A stretch of DNA of 64,000 bases from NCBI GenBank assembly GCA_012932295.1, contig JAAONU010000013.1:45956627-46020626 (forward strand). The letters run 5' to 3'. A program made the position numbers and the translations under genes. This document shows positions 11,854 to 24,673 of this stretch, piece after piece (positions within the stretch are counted from its first letter, which is position 1; each line of letters opens with the position of its first letter). The notes below the pieces were generated by a model. It was given only the letters and a program-made list of their open reading frames with translations, was not told the DNA's origin and did no database searches. This DNA is from Cyclina sinensis (lineage: Eukaryota > Mollusca > Bivalvia > Venerida > Veneridae).

Positions 11854-12236
11854 CTCGACGGAAATTGTAATTAATTGGTCTTGTAACTGGCCAATCACAT
11901 TTTTTCTCTAGTGTCACTTATGTGCAGTTTACTGATAACGATTCAAAACAAAATCCTTATTTCCCACGACAATAACTCTACTGAAATTATTACTGCGGTA
12001 TTTTTAAAAAATTCCGTTCATTTTCCATATAGATTCTGCTGCTGCATGTTCACAAAAATAGTGTATCAAAAACGTCCTAACATTATAGCAAGAAATAGCC
12101 TGATTCCGAGACAAATTGATTCAGTTTGATATATGTCTGCAATGTGAACTTGAGCTATTTAAGTAATGGGGTGTTATAGAATTTTTTCAACCCTCGGTGG
12201 AACCTGTTCCCCTATATTGATAAACAAAAACGCTAT

Positions 12237-12330
12237 GGCATTTTTCACAGTATCTTTGATAGGCTACAATCAGTAAGACTTAGATCGCAAAGGACAAGAG
12301 AACAGTGTCGTATAACAGTGTCAAAGTCAC
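12237..12330 (-). pseudogene. Decayed ShKT exon
   Basis: On the minus strand, CTTTGC, AAGTCTT, GAT, CAAAGATACTGTG and AAAATGCC align in order with the end of the ShKT exons at 26685, 41488 and 52520. At least one indel breaks the frame, and the GT donor that follows TGCC in the other copies is lost (CATAGC here). It lies about 0.9 kb beyond the cGAS-like pseudogene. This is the same order as the functional cGAS-like gene and its ShKT neighbour, so it is probably a relic of a duplicated block. Confidence 0.65.
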
Positions 12331-13225
12331 CATGTGTCGTTGTTCATTTTTGTCACATGCCTTTACTATTAACTTTTCTGTAGATACCATACTGGTTTTC
12401 TTCTTTTTCTTTTCTAAATATTTCATTCTATTATTATTGTTAAGACCGGTTAGACCACATGACAAAATCTCCAGGAGAGATATTTAACCTTTTATTTTAT
12501 GTCATGTTTCTGAACAAAATAAATGTCTATGAGAAGATGTACAACATCAGAAAATTTAGATATAGGAAGGAGATAATACTTGTAAAATGTCTTACAATCA
12601 CCTTGCTTGGTAAATGAACGTTAGTCTGAACTAGTTCAGTTCGAATTTATCATAAAAATTATAGTAATTTTAAAACAATTCTGTTTGCATGCAAATAAAA
12701 CTTGATGACGATATTATAAAGAAACATTGTATTTTATTCCATTTTACAGCATTGCACTTAATTTATTTAATTGACCAATGTGACGTTAATGCTCTGTTAT
12801 CCATTCAAACGATAGAATTTATCCATTAGAGGACACGCTTATGAGATATCTATGCGAAATGATCGGAATATTAATATCCCGTAATAGGAACGAAATCACA
12901 GACTTAAAATGAGAGCTTTTTCAAATGGATAAACAGCACAGAATTTTTGTTATGTTGCCTTCTTTTATCAAAACCACAAAGTTTAAATAGGTATAAGTGG
13001 AAAAACACAAACAGAAACACGAGTTTTGCCAGTTTCTATTTTTATGCATTGCAAGTATGTGCACATATACATATTCAATACGACGAGGGATCAAAAACAT
13101 TCACAAACAATAAACATAATACTTTTTACATAAATTTTCACATCAAGTAGGTACTCTCTGCATTAAACTGTCTTTTAGAAGGAGAGATATTTAACAAGAA
13201 AGTACTGCAAGAAGAAAATATAAAA

Positions 13226-14697
13226 TTATTCCCACAAACTGTCGTACCAACACTGTAAATTAGACTTTGTGCCTACAAGGAGTCCTTTAAGTGAGCCAGG
13301 ATTCAAATCAAGTCTACCTGATTGGTATTTACACCGACATTTATTCTTATCACTACAACTTTTGTTCGCAATACTTTCCGAAGTTTCTGTTGCTCTAGAA
13401 TACGTTTTTGCAGGAGTAATATCCTCAACATGTAATGTCTGAACGATATTATAAAAACCAAGGAATATTTCATCGATTTCAGGTGTGTTCAGCTTGTGTC
13501 CGATTATAAAGAAGTTTTCAATGCATTTATCTGCAATTAATCTGTAGAGGTTACAGAGCATGAATATATACAGGTTCGAAAGTGGAATACGCTTCAATTC
13601 ACTCAACGAAACCTCCGTAAGAAGTAGAAATCCGACTGTTTTGATGAGATAACTTGGGAGGATGTCTGGTCTAAAGTGATAATCACTATTAAATTCTTTG
13701 ATTTCGCTACAGAAGGGTCATCAAACAAGACCAGTGGTGGTAGTTTCGTTGACAGATATAGCTCCTGAATCTCGCGTAATTTTTATTATTCGTATTAATA
13801 GTTTCACCTGACAGTCAGTGGGAAGGTGACACAGTATCTGGTTTTCTATATGCGAGGTTGAGATTCTCCAGCATGTTTGGGACATAAACAAGTGGACTTT
13901 GTCTGACATACACTTGGAGCCTCTCTTTCAAAAGGTGTCAGATGACATCCGTTCTCATTTAGAATGCATTCTAATGGTGTCCTTAACCAACTATGACATC
14001 TAAGTCGACTAAAAATGTTCAAACACTTTTTCCAGTCTTTTACCTTTAAGCAAATAGTCATATCTATACTTATCTTCAAATTCTTGAAGAACCGACCCTG
14101 TCCAAAGTAAAAAAATAGTTACTGCTGGCCCATGCATGTCAGTAGATTCGTCCAGCACTTCAAAAAACCTTGGTATTGATTCTACCTTAATGTCTTCTAA
14201 AGCATTCAACACTTGATAATAGAAAAGTTGTTTAATTCTGATAGAATTTAGGATATATTCAGGATTTTCCTTTGTTCCTACTTGTGTAAGCCATTCCCAC
14301 GTTGTTCTCTCATCTTCAAAACATTTCATGCAGAATCGTGAATCATTCTTGACACTAACCTTTCTAAGACCTTCGATGTCCGTTAGGAGTCCTCCATAAA
14401 TTTCTTGTTCCACGAAATCCAGTTGGTCGGACATCGAAATTTTCATGTTCAACTAAGTTAGTCAGTTCAACTAAGAAATCAAATTCATCGGGTAAACCAA
14501 CCTTCAGACCATCATAATAGCTTCCAACACAGAGTAATTTATTATGAAATCGTTCATCTGCATTTTGGACACGTTGTAGTATCTGTTTTCACAATACTTT
14601 CTACACCCCTTTGAATTCTTTTAACTTCAGGGTGATTTGGCAGACTTTTATCTCTGTCAGTTTGTCTGAGTTGATCTGTTAACGAGACTCGATTCAT
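13226..14697 (-). pseudogene. cGAS-like (Mab-21 fold) nucleotidyltransferase pseudogene
   Basis: The full length of the intact gene at 30278-31732 can be followed here, but in pieces in different frames. The start is near 14697 (MNRVSLTDQLRQ). The active-site stretch GSYYDGLKVGLPDEFDFLVE lies near 14540-14480. Then come 14452-14040, 14079-13846, 13909-13721, and 13606 to the stop at 13226. Overlapping ends in different frames mean at least four frameshifts, plus local losses near 13690. The acidic pair of the active site is still legible, so decay is fairly recent. An AG preceded by cttctta directly precedes ATG-containing sequence, as in the intact copy. These separate open frames should not be annotated as genes. 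Confidence 0.9.
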
Positions 14698-16739
14698 TTT
14701 TGAACGGTCATCTGTAAGAAGCCAAGTACAGTATCACTGTGTGTAGTAAGAATATCATCAAACTTCACAAAAATTAAGTGAATCTGACAAGAAGAAACTT
14801 GTATCATTCAAATAATAGATAAAATGTTGCATAATTATGTTACATAACACAGAAACAATTAATGCATTACGAAGAGAAGGATAGTAAGAACACGAGACAC
14901 TTTAAAATGTCTTACTGTAGATGTTCAATTTTTTCCCGGACTACCGGTTACGGTATCTTACATGGGTGACATGCTCAAGGCAGGCATGCGCACTCAATTT
15001 GTTAGGAAAATGTCATGGAAATTTCAACTGTAAATGTAACTTGAGAGAGTAGACATACTCTGTATTTGTAATTTTGATAGAAATCAGAAAATGTCTTATA
15101 TCTTACACATCATCCATCTGCTTTGAACACTTTTTATCAGTTTCTGTTTTTCCCCCGTTCTTCATTGGCACAATGTTAAAAAAAGGTACTAACAATCCTT
15201 ACTTTAGTCTGAAACTCCTACCGTGTAACAGAACACGTTTAATAACTAAAGTGAATCACGTTATGCACGAGTTGAATGACTAGTGGTGCCTCTGTTAAAT
15301 ATTTTTATTTTACTCAACACTGAATTCGTAAAACTGAAAACACGTATTAAATGAAGCTATATAAACGCGACAAGAAAACGGCGCTCCAAATAGTTATATT
15401 CACGTTGTATAAAAGTACAATTTATACCAGCACATAAAACATTGTAATGTGATCTTAAAATGTTGTATATTCTTGTCTGTGCATAATTTAATTTGATATT
15501 TGCAAATGCAAAAGGTCATGAAAATATTAATTACTATTCTATTGTGAATATCGTATCAAATTCAACAAAATGAAAGAGTAAATTTATAACTTTGTAAAAT
15601 GATATCAAATTCTTTAGCAAAGCATACAAAATATATTCGGAGAGCACAGATTTTCTAAACATGAACTAAAATAGCCTTGTCTTAGTTCAAGTCGGCATGT
15701 AAGATACAGCTGCAGAGGTTCTTTCCTCAATATACTTCTCAAACTTTTGATTTCATCGATTAGTTACTTAACTATCTTATACCAAAATGGCAATTATTCC
15801 TCGTTTTGTTGAATGTTTATTGTTCTGAATTTTTACTTTTTACAGGATATGTATAGGTCTACTCCTAAGTTTCGGACTGTTATTTATTCGTATGTTCGAT
15901 AAATGGGTCGATACTGATTAATACAAACATAGCTATCATATTTTGTCTAAATCTCGATATAAAAAAACTCTAACCATTTAATTTACAATCACCAGAGTAT
16001 CATATATCAATAAGTGGTCTGAGGTATAAACATTTCAAAGAACATAGAATTTATCTCAGGTGAAAAAAAAAGTTCATTGTTGAACACATAAAATGTAGAC
16101 AATGCGATTAAGATTCAATCTCTGACAGATGATTTTAATCAGTTTTCGCAAGAAATAAAGATTACAGATAAGTGATGTAAATATATGTAGTTCATCAAAC
16201 TCTGCCTATGACAAGAAAACATAGCACATAATGGTAAAACATAAGCAAGCTAGAGTTGTGGTTCTAAGACGATACCCAGGAGAATAGCTTGTAATATGCC
16301 TTGAAAAAAGTTTTCCGGACGGAACTTCTTTTAAACGAACGGATGGACTAACAAAAACAGTTGTAAACTACATAGGATAAAATGCACCGTGTCTATGGGA
16401 TAAAATTGCAAACGGCAAAGACAAAACGACTCTAAAATCATTTACTCTGCTGTAAAAAACCGTGAAATATATAACTAGTTAGAGAACTTAACAACACGGG
16501 AGATTTTTAGAAAAAAGTCTCTTAATAAAGATAGATCACTCAGTCAGCTGGCAATTTTTGTTTCTTCATTCAAAATAGCAACCTTGGTAGTGAATGGTCT
16601 TTTTTTAAAATGTGTTTGTTGTTGAAAATACTTGGTAGCAAACTACAAAATACAAACACCATGTCCAGAAGCACTGAACTTTTTGAGGTTCGCATTTATT
16701 TCATTTTATAGTTAAATTTTTGGTCTATCGCGAGTTCTT

Positions 16740-17110
16740 GTTATTTAAGAGAACAGAATAATTAACATTTTCTCTTTTTCTTCTTAATGTCTTCTTTCAT
16801 TATTTGAAAGTTTCAAGCGATTGATAACGTTCTAGTGTATAAAAGAAGGGGAGGTAATTGAAACCTACAAGATACATTTACGTGTACGTTTCTTGACGAG
16901 TCGAAAGGCAACATCAAACTTCTAAAACGCTTATTATTTGTAAAGTAACTATTGTGTAAATCTGCTTATAATCAGTTCTTTTAAACGAATTTCTGTAAAT
17001 TCTGACAATTATTTCATTTTGATATTGAAGATGCTAGTCTGATAATACTATTATTTACAGTAACATGGTACTAAAACTGACAATCAATTGATACTATTTC
17101 AAATACAAAT
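16740..17110. repeat. Dispersed repeat, copy A
   Basis: It aligns with 56540-57030 over several hundred bases. Shared landmarks in order are gaaaggggaggtaattgaaac-like, ctgtaaattctgacaattat, gatgctagtctg, tattacttt-like and caatnaantgatnntntttcaaat. No coding potential is seen. It is probably a short non-autonomous element. Confidence 0.6.
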
Positions 17111-17419
17111 AAGAAATGTGTCACAGATACAAATGACCCCGAAACATGGCAATGGTCACAGTCATGGTAGCTTATAACTTAATGTTATCTATATAATTTA
17201 TGCAAAATCTCTTAGAGTATGTGAACTGAACATAGTACCGATACGTCCAGGGCTAAGCATATTACATCTCCATTACCTATTTGCATGGTAAAATCAATAA
17301 ATTTCCAAAACTTAAGTGTAATCCAGTGTTTTGTACCCATAGTCACCATATGCACGTCTTTTACAGAAAAGGTGTTCCAAAACCTTTGAATTTTTATGCG
17401 CCAGTCCAACACCATAGGT

Positions 17420-17880
17420 GAAAATATAGTTCATTTACAAAATTGTAGGAGCAGGAATAATCAATTCGCAAAAGCCTGATAATATGCATTTTAAGAAGAA
17501 TTGTGCATTGATAAAAATTTAACAAAAGGCAATAATTATGCCAAAATAATCGAATCGCAAAAGCCGAGGTTCATTTGCCGCGGACTTGATAATGATCACT
17601 CTTTGAAAGTTTGGTTAAAATTGCATGGGAAATGTAGATGGAGTTGCGCACAGAAGAAATCTTAAGTAAAATTAAACAATGAGCAATATCTCCGCCAAAA
17701 ATGCTCGAATCGCTAAAACCAGAGTACGCCAGAGTGCAATGTGGCACTTGATAGTGATCATTGTGTGAATATTTAATGCGAATCAAATACGAATTGTAGG
17801 AGGAGCTGCACACAGAAGATTAATTGGACGAACGAACGGACGGACAGTGCGACTACAATGTGCCACCCTTCGGATGCAAA
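17420..17880. repeat. Dispersed repeat, family 4, opposite orientation
   Basis: Three diverged modules of about 140-150 bp (gcaaaagcc, cttgatantgatca, gagctgcacacagaag) lead into acggacggacagtgcgacta and end in cccttcggatgcaaaa. That end is the inverted head of the copy at 8866. It is noncoding. Confidence 0.65.
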
Positions 17881-18656
17881 ATAGCTTATCTTGTAATTAC
17901 TGGTTCTAACATCTTATTTTAATAGTAAGCCTAGCAGATAGATAAATGTTATAGATCAGTGATTGTTTAAATAATTCATTGTACGAGTAGGCACGAAAAA
18001 TATCATCTGTGGTCGGTTCTGTGGCACCTGACTCAGGCTTTTGTGTCGGCACTGGCTAAATGACGTTATATGTTCTGACAAAGGACATACTTTCATGGGC
18101 TTACGTAACTTTTGAAAGACATCCATTCTTGCTAAATTCAATTAAAGATACCTACCTTACAACAAAAACAACTGCTTAATTCTTTATTACAAGTAATTTC
18201 TTATTTGTATTTCTTCACACTAAGAAAAACATATTTAAATATATACATTGCAATCAAACACAAAAAAGCAAAGCATATTAAAGGTAAAATATACAGTATA
18301 AAGAAAAGATTCGTCAGATACTCTTGAAGGTTTTTCAGTTCTTGATAGTGTTAAACGACTTTAAATTGATCTGAAATAAAGTCCATTATGATCTCAAAAA
18401 TCAAGATAGATCGTAAACGTATCTTGACTTATCTTATTAAACAGTTTTAGAGTCTTATGTCCCCTAAGCTTTGGACTGGTAGCAGTCTTAAAAAGCAAAA
18501 GTCATTATGACATCGACGTGGTTTCCTCCAAACTTTTGGGATGAACGCAAAATGATATTTTTGAAAATCAAACTATTTTGAGCACAAGTACTCAAGACAC
18601 AACAATATCCTATCAGTGGTCAATTAAGCGACGAATAAAAATTCACTTTCGCTAAA

Positions 18657-18706
18657 CAGGTGTTTATCACAGAGAATATTCCAATGTTAAAGAGTATTTA
18701 AATTCT
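18657..18706 (+). promoter_or_regulatory. Conserved proximal promoter of the second Cys-rich peptide copy
   Basis: CAGGTGTTTATCA (18657-18669), GAATATTCCA (18674-18683) and AAAGAGTATTTAAA (18689-18702) match the blocks upstream of the intact copy on the other strand. Here the TATA-like core is TATTTAAA. The start codon is about 55 bases on. Confidence 0.6.
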
Positions 18707-18757
18707 CTAGATAAAAAGGACCTAACTGTAGACACAGCAAACAAACATAACTTGAAG

Positions 18758-19698
18758 ATGGATACAAAATCTTACGTTCTCCTTGTTCTATTGTTGACAG
18801 TGATCGCATCAGCAAGTAAGTTTAACATTACATTAAGTTTTACATTGTTTTCACGAAGTTTTAACACGATAAGGAAACAGAGCTGCTCACTGTGGACTTC
18901 AAGTTTTACATACTGGTAACATAAAGTTATCAGCTCACTTTGTGATCTCCCTACACGTCCGTTTAACATGTACTTGCATCTCTTGAGCCAATATGTTCAG
19001 AATGTCAACAATTTATTTTGCTATAAGCACTTACCGAGTGATCAGTGTAAAACTATTGTACTATCAGCACAGATTGACAAAATATCAAAATCAAATCGAA
19101 TAAAAAAAAGTTACAAAGAATAGATACCAACTGAACATGTTGGGTGATATTTTTCAGGGGAAGAAACGGGTTTTAAAAGAAACCTTCCATTCCTTGCCAA
19201 ACGTTTATCTGGTAAGTATCAATTTAATTTTACTCACCTGCAATCTGTATTGAAGATGTGTATTAGAGTTTAAATTTTATCATGTTTTTTTGCTTGAATA
19301 ACAATATAATCCATACATATAATAATTACTCTTTTTTATTCAAAAGATTAGATAATTTAAAAACTCGTGTTCCTTTAGACAAGTAAAAGATTAAAAAAAA
19401 AACATGTAACTTGAACTGAAATATCTAAAAGCTCATCCAGAGATTTGGTGGAAAATAGATATTCCAAAAATGTATATAGAAAATGAATAAACTTTAAGAC
19501 TGTTCATATAAATCTTATCTTTTTAATAGCATGTCCAACCAGTTATGAAATATTTCATTTCCTTAAACATTCACTGTCTAAAATTACGCTGGATATCCGG
19601 CCGCCTGTTGCTGCACCAAACGTTCTGTGGACCAATCCTACAGTGTGTACTGTGAGGCATGCACATGTCCATCAGGTCATGGACTTTGCTGTTGCTGA
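18758..19698 (+). pseudogene. Second copy of the Cys-rich peptide gene, frame-broken in exon 3
   Basis: Exon 1 (18758-18815) encodes a signal peptide, MDTKSYVLLVLLLTVIASA, with a GTAAG donor. Exon 2 (19158-19211) is 54 bases, the same length as in the paralogue, and gives E-E-T-G-F-KRNLPFLAKR with two dibasic or basic sites. Exon 3 would start at 19530 after ttttaatag. Its opening (TGTCCAACCAGTTAT) resembles the paralogue's C-P-S-G-Y, but the Cys-rich end (19587-19698) lies in another frame with a stop just upstream. In that frame the spacing CCC-x12-C-x2-C-x-C-P-S-G-x-G-x-CCC-stop is exactly as in the intact copy. About 40 bases of unrelated sequence and the loss of the first CxxCxC explain the break. 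An unrecognised splice cannot be excluded. Confidence 0.7.
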
Positions 19699-22420
19699 AG
19701 CCTGCGGAAAAAACCCTCATGTTTGTACAGGAGAGAGAGAAAGAGAGAAAAAAAGCAAGAATAATGTTATAGTATTTTCTTACTCCATTTTTGTGTCGCG
19801 ACATATAGGGATCACTTCTCCGTCGTCTGTGTGTCTGTCTGTCCGTCACAAAATTTGTCGGGACTACTCCTCAAAAACTACTGGTGCAATTTCATCCAAA
19901 CTTTACAGGAAAGATCAGTACCAATTCTAGATGTGCATATCGTCGGCATTTTCCAGTTCAATGATATTTTTCAGAGTTATGCCCCTTTTAATGATTTTTA
20001 TTTTTAAAGTTTGTCAAGACTACTTTTCTTATACTACTAATGCAATTTGAATAAAATGTTACAGGATTGATCGGTACCTCGATTTACATTTCCAACAAAC
20101 TGCAATCACTCCACAGTACAACTGCTTGAACTAGCTATCATCAGGCGACACATGTGATCACTGATCGCTCTTGTTTATAATTGACCCCATAAATCAAAAC
20201 AAAGGACGAAACCGGTGGTAAGTTTACTCCCGTGCAATACAGATGAAAACAGTACTGGTTAAGTCTTGACTACTTTTTAGGAATGTTTGCTTCATGTACA
20301 CATCTCTTATATCTTATCATATAGATCAATGTCTCTGATCTTATCTTCTTAACTTTTGAACATTTGATGGGTTTTCAGTGTACTTATATTGACAATGATG
20401 CATCATCATAATGGTCATTTAAAACTTGATCAAAAATTTAAGAAAAATGTAAATTTTGTAAAATGACACTCATCTTAAAACTTTAACCTCCTATTTATTT
20501 GATAGATTCAGTCAAGAGACAAACAATGAAAGGTCTTGGGAATTCATCTCATTGCACTTAGACATCAAGCGTTTCACGTCAGAAAAGATATATAACTAAC
20601 ACATTTGACTCGCAGCAAAAGTACATGTATACGAAATTCCTACGAAAGACTGGGCAGAGATGACTACTGCATCCAATTCTAAACCAAAGTTTTTCAGAGT
20701 GTTCCCTTCTATAAGGAATTCTGGTTGAAGTGGCAATAAGTAGGAAAATCATTAAAAAGAATTCACTGAATCTAAAAGCTTTGGCTTAAAAAAATGGTTT
20801 GGGGACATCCTCTAGCGGACCTCTATAAATATTGTTTAAAACATATGCCTTCGGTCAAAACTGGTCCCACTTGAGGCCTCAGACGCTTTACACACAAAAT
20901 TAAGACACTTTGTTTTGAAAAAACAACTCTGAAACCAACAAGCCCAGTTTCTGAAATTTTGTTTATTGTATTGTCAGGGTGACATCTAGTAGTTGATTTC
21001 AATTATGTGCATTGGGTCATTATAGGCTCTGTTCAAGGATCATGATGTTTTTCACTAGACTTTACGTAAAAAGATAATGACAGTCTAGTACTGGTTCTTC
21101 TCTGGAATGATGGTCACGTAAACTGCCCACTTAATATAGCAGGGTGTTCAGCTGGATTAAACCAATTAAACTGAATTTAAAAATACTTCCTTCGTGGGAT
21201 CGGTGAAGAATTTATACTTAAATTTTCCATGTTTTCTGAGCATTTTGGTTCTGTGGTGTTTCTTTAGCAAAAGAAGGGTCATTTACAAAATCCATGTGTA
21301 CAGGCATTTGCTTCTTACAATCTCTTGTACCAGAGTGTTGTCTGATAATTACTAAATTGTTTTAAATGGACAGTTTTTCTTTTCAAATATACTTACAAAA
21401 AGTGAGGATAGATTAGTTTTTTTCGGTGTAACTGTCTAACCTACCTTTTGACCTAGTTGGTGATGATGACAAAAGACAATGCCGAATAAATATTTGCATG
21501 ACTTGTACTAGGAGATATTCCTCTCATTTGTAAAAAATAATCAAAGCCATGAAAGAGCTGAAATACTGTCGACTGGATAGGAGGCGACGGTTCATGCCGA
21601 GGCACACATTTTGCTTTCGTCGGATTCAAGAGAGTCTTCAAAACAGTTGAATGTTATTTGTTTTTTTGCTCGCTCACCGGTTTATTAATACTGATACATT
21701 CTTATTACTGTAGGGATAAATGGTGAAGACTTTATGACAGAAAATAGGTATGAAAGAAAAAAAGTAACAAAGAAGTTAAAATTTTACTTGCTTTCTGTAA
21801 TTCACTTCCTGGCAGATGAAAAAATCTACACACAGTATTTAGTGTTCCAATGACCTTCCTTTAATTCTACGACATAAATATCTGCATTCGTGATCCCTGT
21901 TTAACCTTGCATATGTGGAGGAGCATCAGTTTGCGAAATAAGCCGAATAATGCTATGGAACAGCCCTGCTAATAAGCTAAGTTTAGTATTTCTTGATTCT
22001 TTTTTTCATTTTTTGATAAATCATGTTCTTGATTTTTTTCATCAAAGATTTAAAACATAGGTCTTTGTTTTCATCTGCAGTATTTTTTTCCATTCGTTTA
22101 CTCAGCAGCGTAGATAAAGGAGGCGCACAAATATTATTTATGTTAAACAATTCTTCGGTTGCTGCGCTCAGTATCGCAGAATGTTAACAAGTGTACACCT
22201 GAAAATAGACAATGTAAAAACCGTTATATATTTACTTTTCGATAGCATGTGACTATTTACACACATGTATAAATAACGAGATCATTACTGTTACTGTTCA
22301 ACGAACGAATAGCGTCGTTAAGTAAAAGCCTGAGGTCATTTCCGGTATCAACGATGATTTGTCTTAATCGCTTAGCAACGAGGGGTTAACAAGACAACCA
22401 GTATGTTGACATATCTCACT
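19699..22420. other. Intergenic sequence with repeat fragments
   Basis: At 19790-20070 there is a dispersed repeat of the tgtctgtctgtccgtcac type with two modules (ggtgcaatttcatccaaact). At 20800-21020 there is a strongly diverged family 1 module (gcggacctctataaatattg, tcaaaactggtcccac). The rest shows no gene or repeat that I can name. Confidence 0.45.
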
Positions 22421-24660
22421 GGCTCATATAGTATCAATATTGTGACTGGTAACTACAGCTAGCATTTTATTGGTTGTCTTCAGATTGATTATCGCCGTCT
22501 CTGGACGGCGATATATAGGAACGTTGAATGTTATTGTTTTGAAATCTCTTAATAGTAACAAGTGACTGATAAGAGATACAGGTAACTTTTTGAAGGTTGG
22601 CAAAAATATGGCGGTTGATAAAAATGCAAAACATAGTAATTTTGTAATTACAGTTACAAAGTCATTTTTCATCAAATAATTCAATATTTTATATCATTTA
22701 AAAGGTATGTAAACTCATATTTTAAAAAAATAATTGTCAAAACTGTTTACTTTTTTGTTTGTAAATGGTTAAACATAGTGAATCTGAGCTGCTAGAAAAA
22801 TGACAGGTATAAATTAGTTTAGTTTTTTTCTTTAAAAGCAAAAATTCAAAATCTGCTTATATTTTCAAAATATGAATTTAAAGAGCTTTCAAATGATATA
22901 AGAATCTTAAAATTCGGCTGACAAAGAAAAAAGTTATCTAAAATTAAAAATTCTGCTGCAATCAGAAGTATATAAATATTGGTTCCTTTTGCCAACCAGT
23001 AGTTCAGCTATATTTTGGTAACAGGTGCTTGTGATGTCATCAGTCAATGTGCCTATACAATTAACAAGATTTGAACAGTTTTGCCTGTACACCGCCTGCC
23101 TTTAGCCAATCACAGCAAAGCATTTCATATCACATGATAACAAAATGGACGTCAAAATTCTTCTGCAAGGGATGCGTAAATGGACTCGCCCAACCGCCAT
23201 GTTTGTCGGGTTACTTATTCTTACAACTGAAAAATACCATCATGAATGTACGATCTCAGGACCAGTCTTCAGGCTGGTGTAGGATAAACACAGGATAATC
23301 GCAATATTTTTGCTACATGTCATTTTTAACTAGAGAATGCAGTCTAAATAAGAGTATGGTTTGTTTGTTTTTTTTCCAAAACTTGCACTTAAAGAAAAAA
23401 ATAAATGCTTGCTTCCGGGCGGTTCTAATCAGGATACAAACTCCCCGCAGGGGTTACTTCCCCTGATTAGTACAGTAAAAGTAGCAAAGCGTGACTTACC
23501 GGTGCGAGGAGTTTGATCAGGATTTTTCCGTGTTTTATATATGCTTCATTAGGGTTAGGGCGATATGTTTTTCATTAAAAAGCCAAATCGTCTGCTTTCA
23601 AAAATAGTCCAGCTACAATAAAAATTACAATGTATATTTAATCTACCTTATAATTTCTGTGTGAAAATTATCAAATATAACTTCGCTTTTCAGTGCAAAG
23701 CATGTTGTAAGATTATCAAATTAATGAATGAAGAACATGAAATACATTCGTCTATAGATAAGACGAAATGCATGGCTGAACGGCGATTTCAAGCATTTTT
23801 GGAAATGCTAATACTTGTTATAAAATATGCTTGAACAAGAAATAATCATTATTTTAAACACTTCTTCTCGTTTTTATTATTTTTATAACTATTTAAAAAT
23901 AGTTCCATGAGGGAGCATATTATTTTTGGTCTGTCTGTCTATTTGTCACAAAATTTTAACCTTGACCATAACAAAGAAGTCCTTCCACCTACAGTTTCCA
24001 AACTTCACAGGTGCATGCTTCTTGATGAGCTTTTCCCGCCAGACCAATTAAGAGGTCACGGGTTCAATGGTAAAGCCCCCGCCCGCACGGGGACATAGCG
24101 TTCATTTGAACGTAGCGCTTGTTTCATTCTGGTTTGAATTAATTATCTGTAGAATTTTTCATAACAAATTGTATTCTGTATTTGTTGCATAAAAATAGTA
24201 ATAACCACAAATAGGAACTTTCTTTTTATATTGAATATTGTTCAACTGTAAACTCGGAAGGTTGGTTTTCGAGGTAATTGGCAAACTCTTCATGAGGCAA
24301 CAGGCCAAACAAATCAAAATAATTATTTCCTGTATTAGAACAGATATATTTAACCCCATGTGTTCCACACTCTACAAAGTCATTTAAATGAATTATTCCA
24401 CCTTCAATTTAAATACGCAATTACCTTTACCAAAATTACGTATGAGACAATTCTTCATGCTTTTGACAGAAGACACTCAAACATTTGAAATTTTGGCGCT
24501 TTAAAAAGTACAAAAGCTCGACGATATATTACAGATTACAACCAGAAAGAAGCGGCAGAATTTAAGTACTCGATGGAATGGTTTCTGACAAAGTGCTTTT
24601 TTCCTGTTTTTAAATCAATAGTCCCAAAAGATGGACGTGAAGAAATATGCAAAACATCTT
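22421..24660. other. Intergenic sequence; the 3' half of the truncated ShKT/LU gene is absent here
   Basis: I looked for LU exon 3 and the Thr-rich/ShKT exon of the gene at 24674-26839 and found neither. The stretch contains a short hairpin repeat (23429-23474) and a repeat with tRNA-like features near 24030-24080 (aagaggtcacgggttcaatg), within a 23905-24115 dispersed repeat. Open frames at 22424 and 23071 resemble no family. Confidence 0.4.
23429..23474. repeat. Short imperfect palindrome
   Basis: Arms tctaatcagg and cctgattagt enclose an inner ccccgcagggg hairpin. A further gtttgatcagg follows at 23511-23521. It could be the remnant of a miniature inverted-repeat element. No function can be read from it. 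Confidence 0.4.
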
Positions 24661-24673
24661 TATAGCACTATAC

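Larger units (their letters stand above)
14698..18640. other. Intergenic sequence with scattered repeat pieces
   Basis: No supportable gene is seen. Within it are a diverged repeat around 16240-16360 (ttttccggacggaacttctt), a dispersed repeat at 16740-17110 and a family 4 element at 17420-17880. Open frames at 15074, 17212 and 17956 resemble no family, and the first two have no gene-like context. Confidence 0.4.

Noticed and set aside
13226..14452. Four separate small genes on the minus strand
   Set aside because: Together they align along the one cGAS-like gene at 30278-31732; they are pieces of one frameshifted pseudogene.
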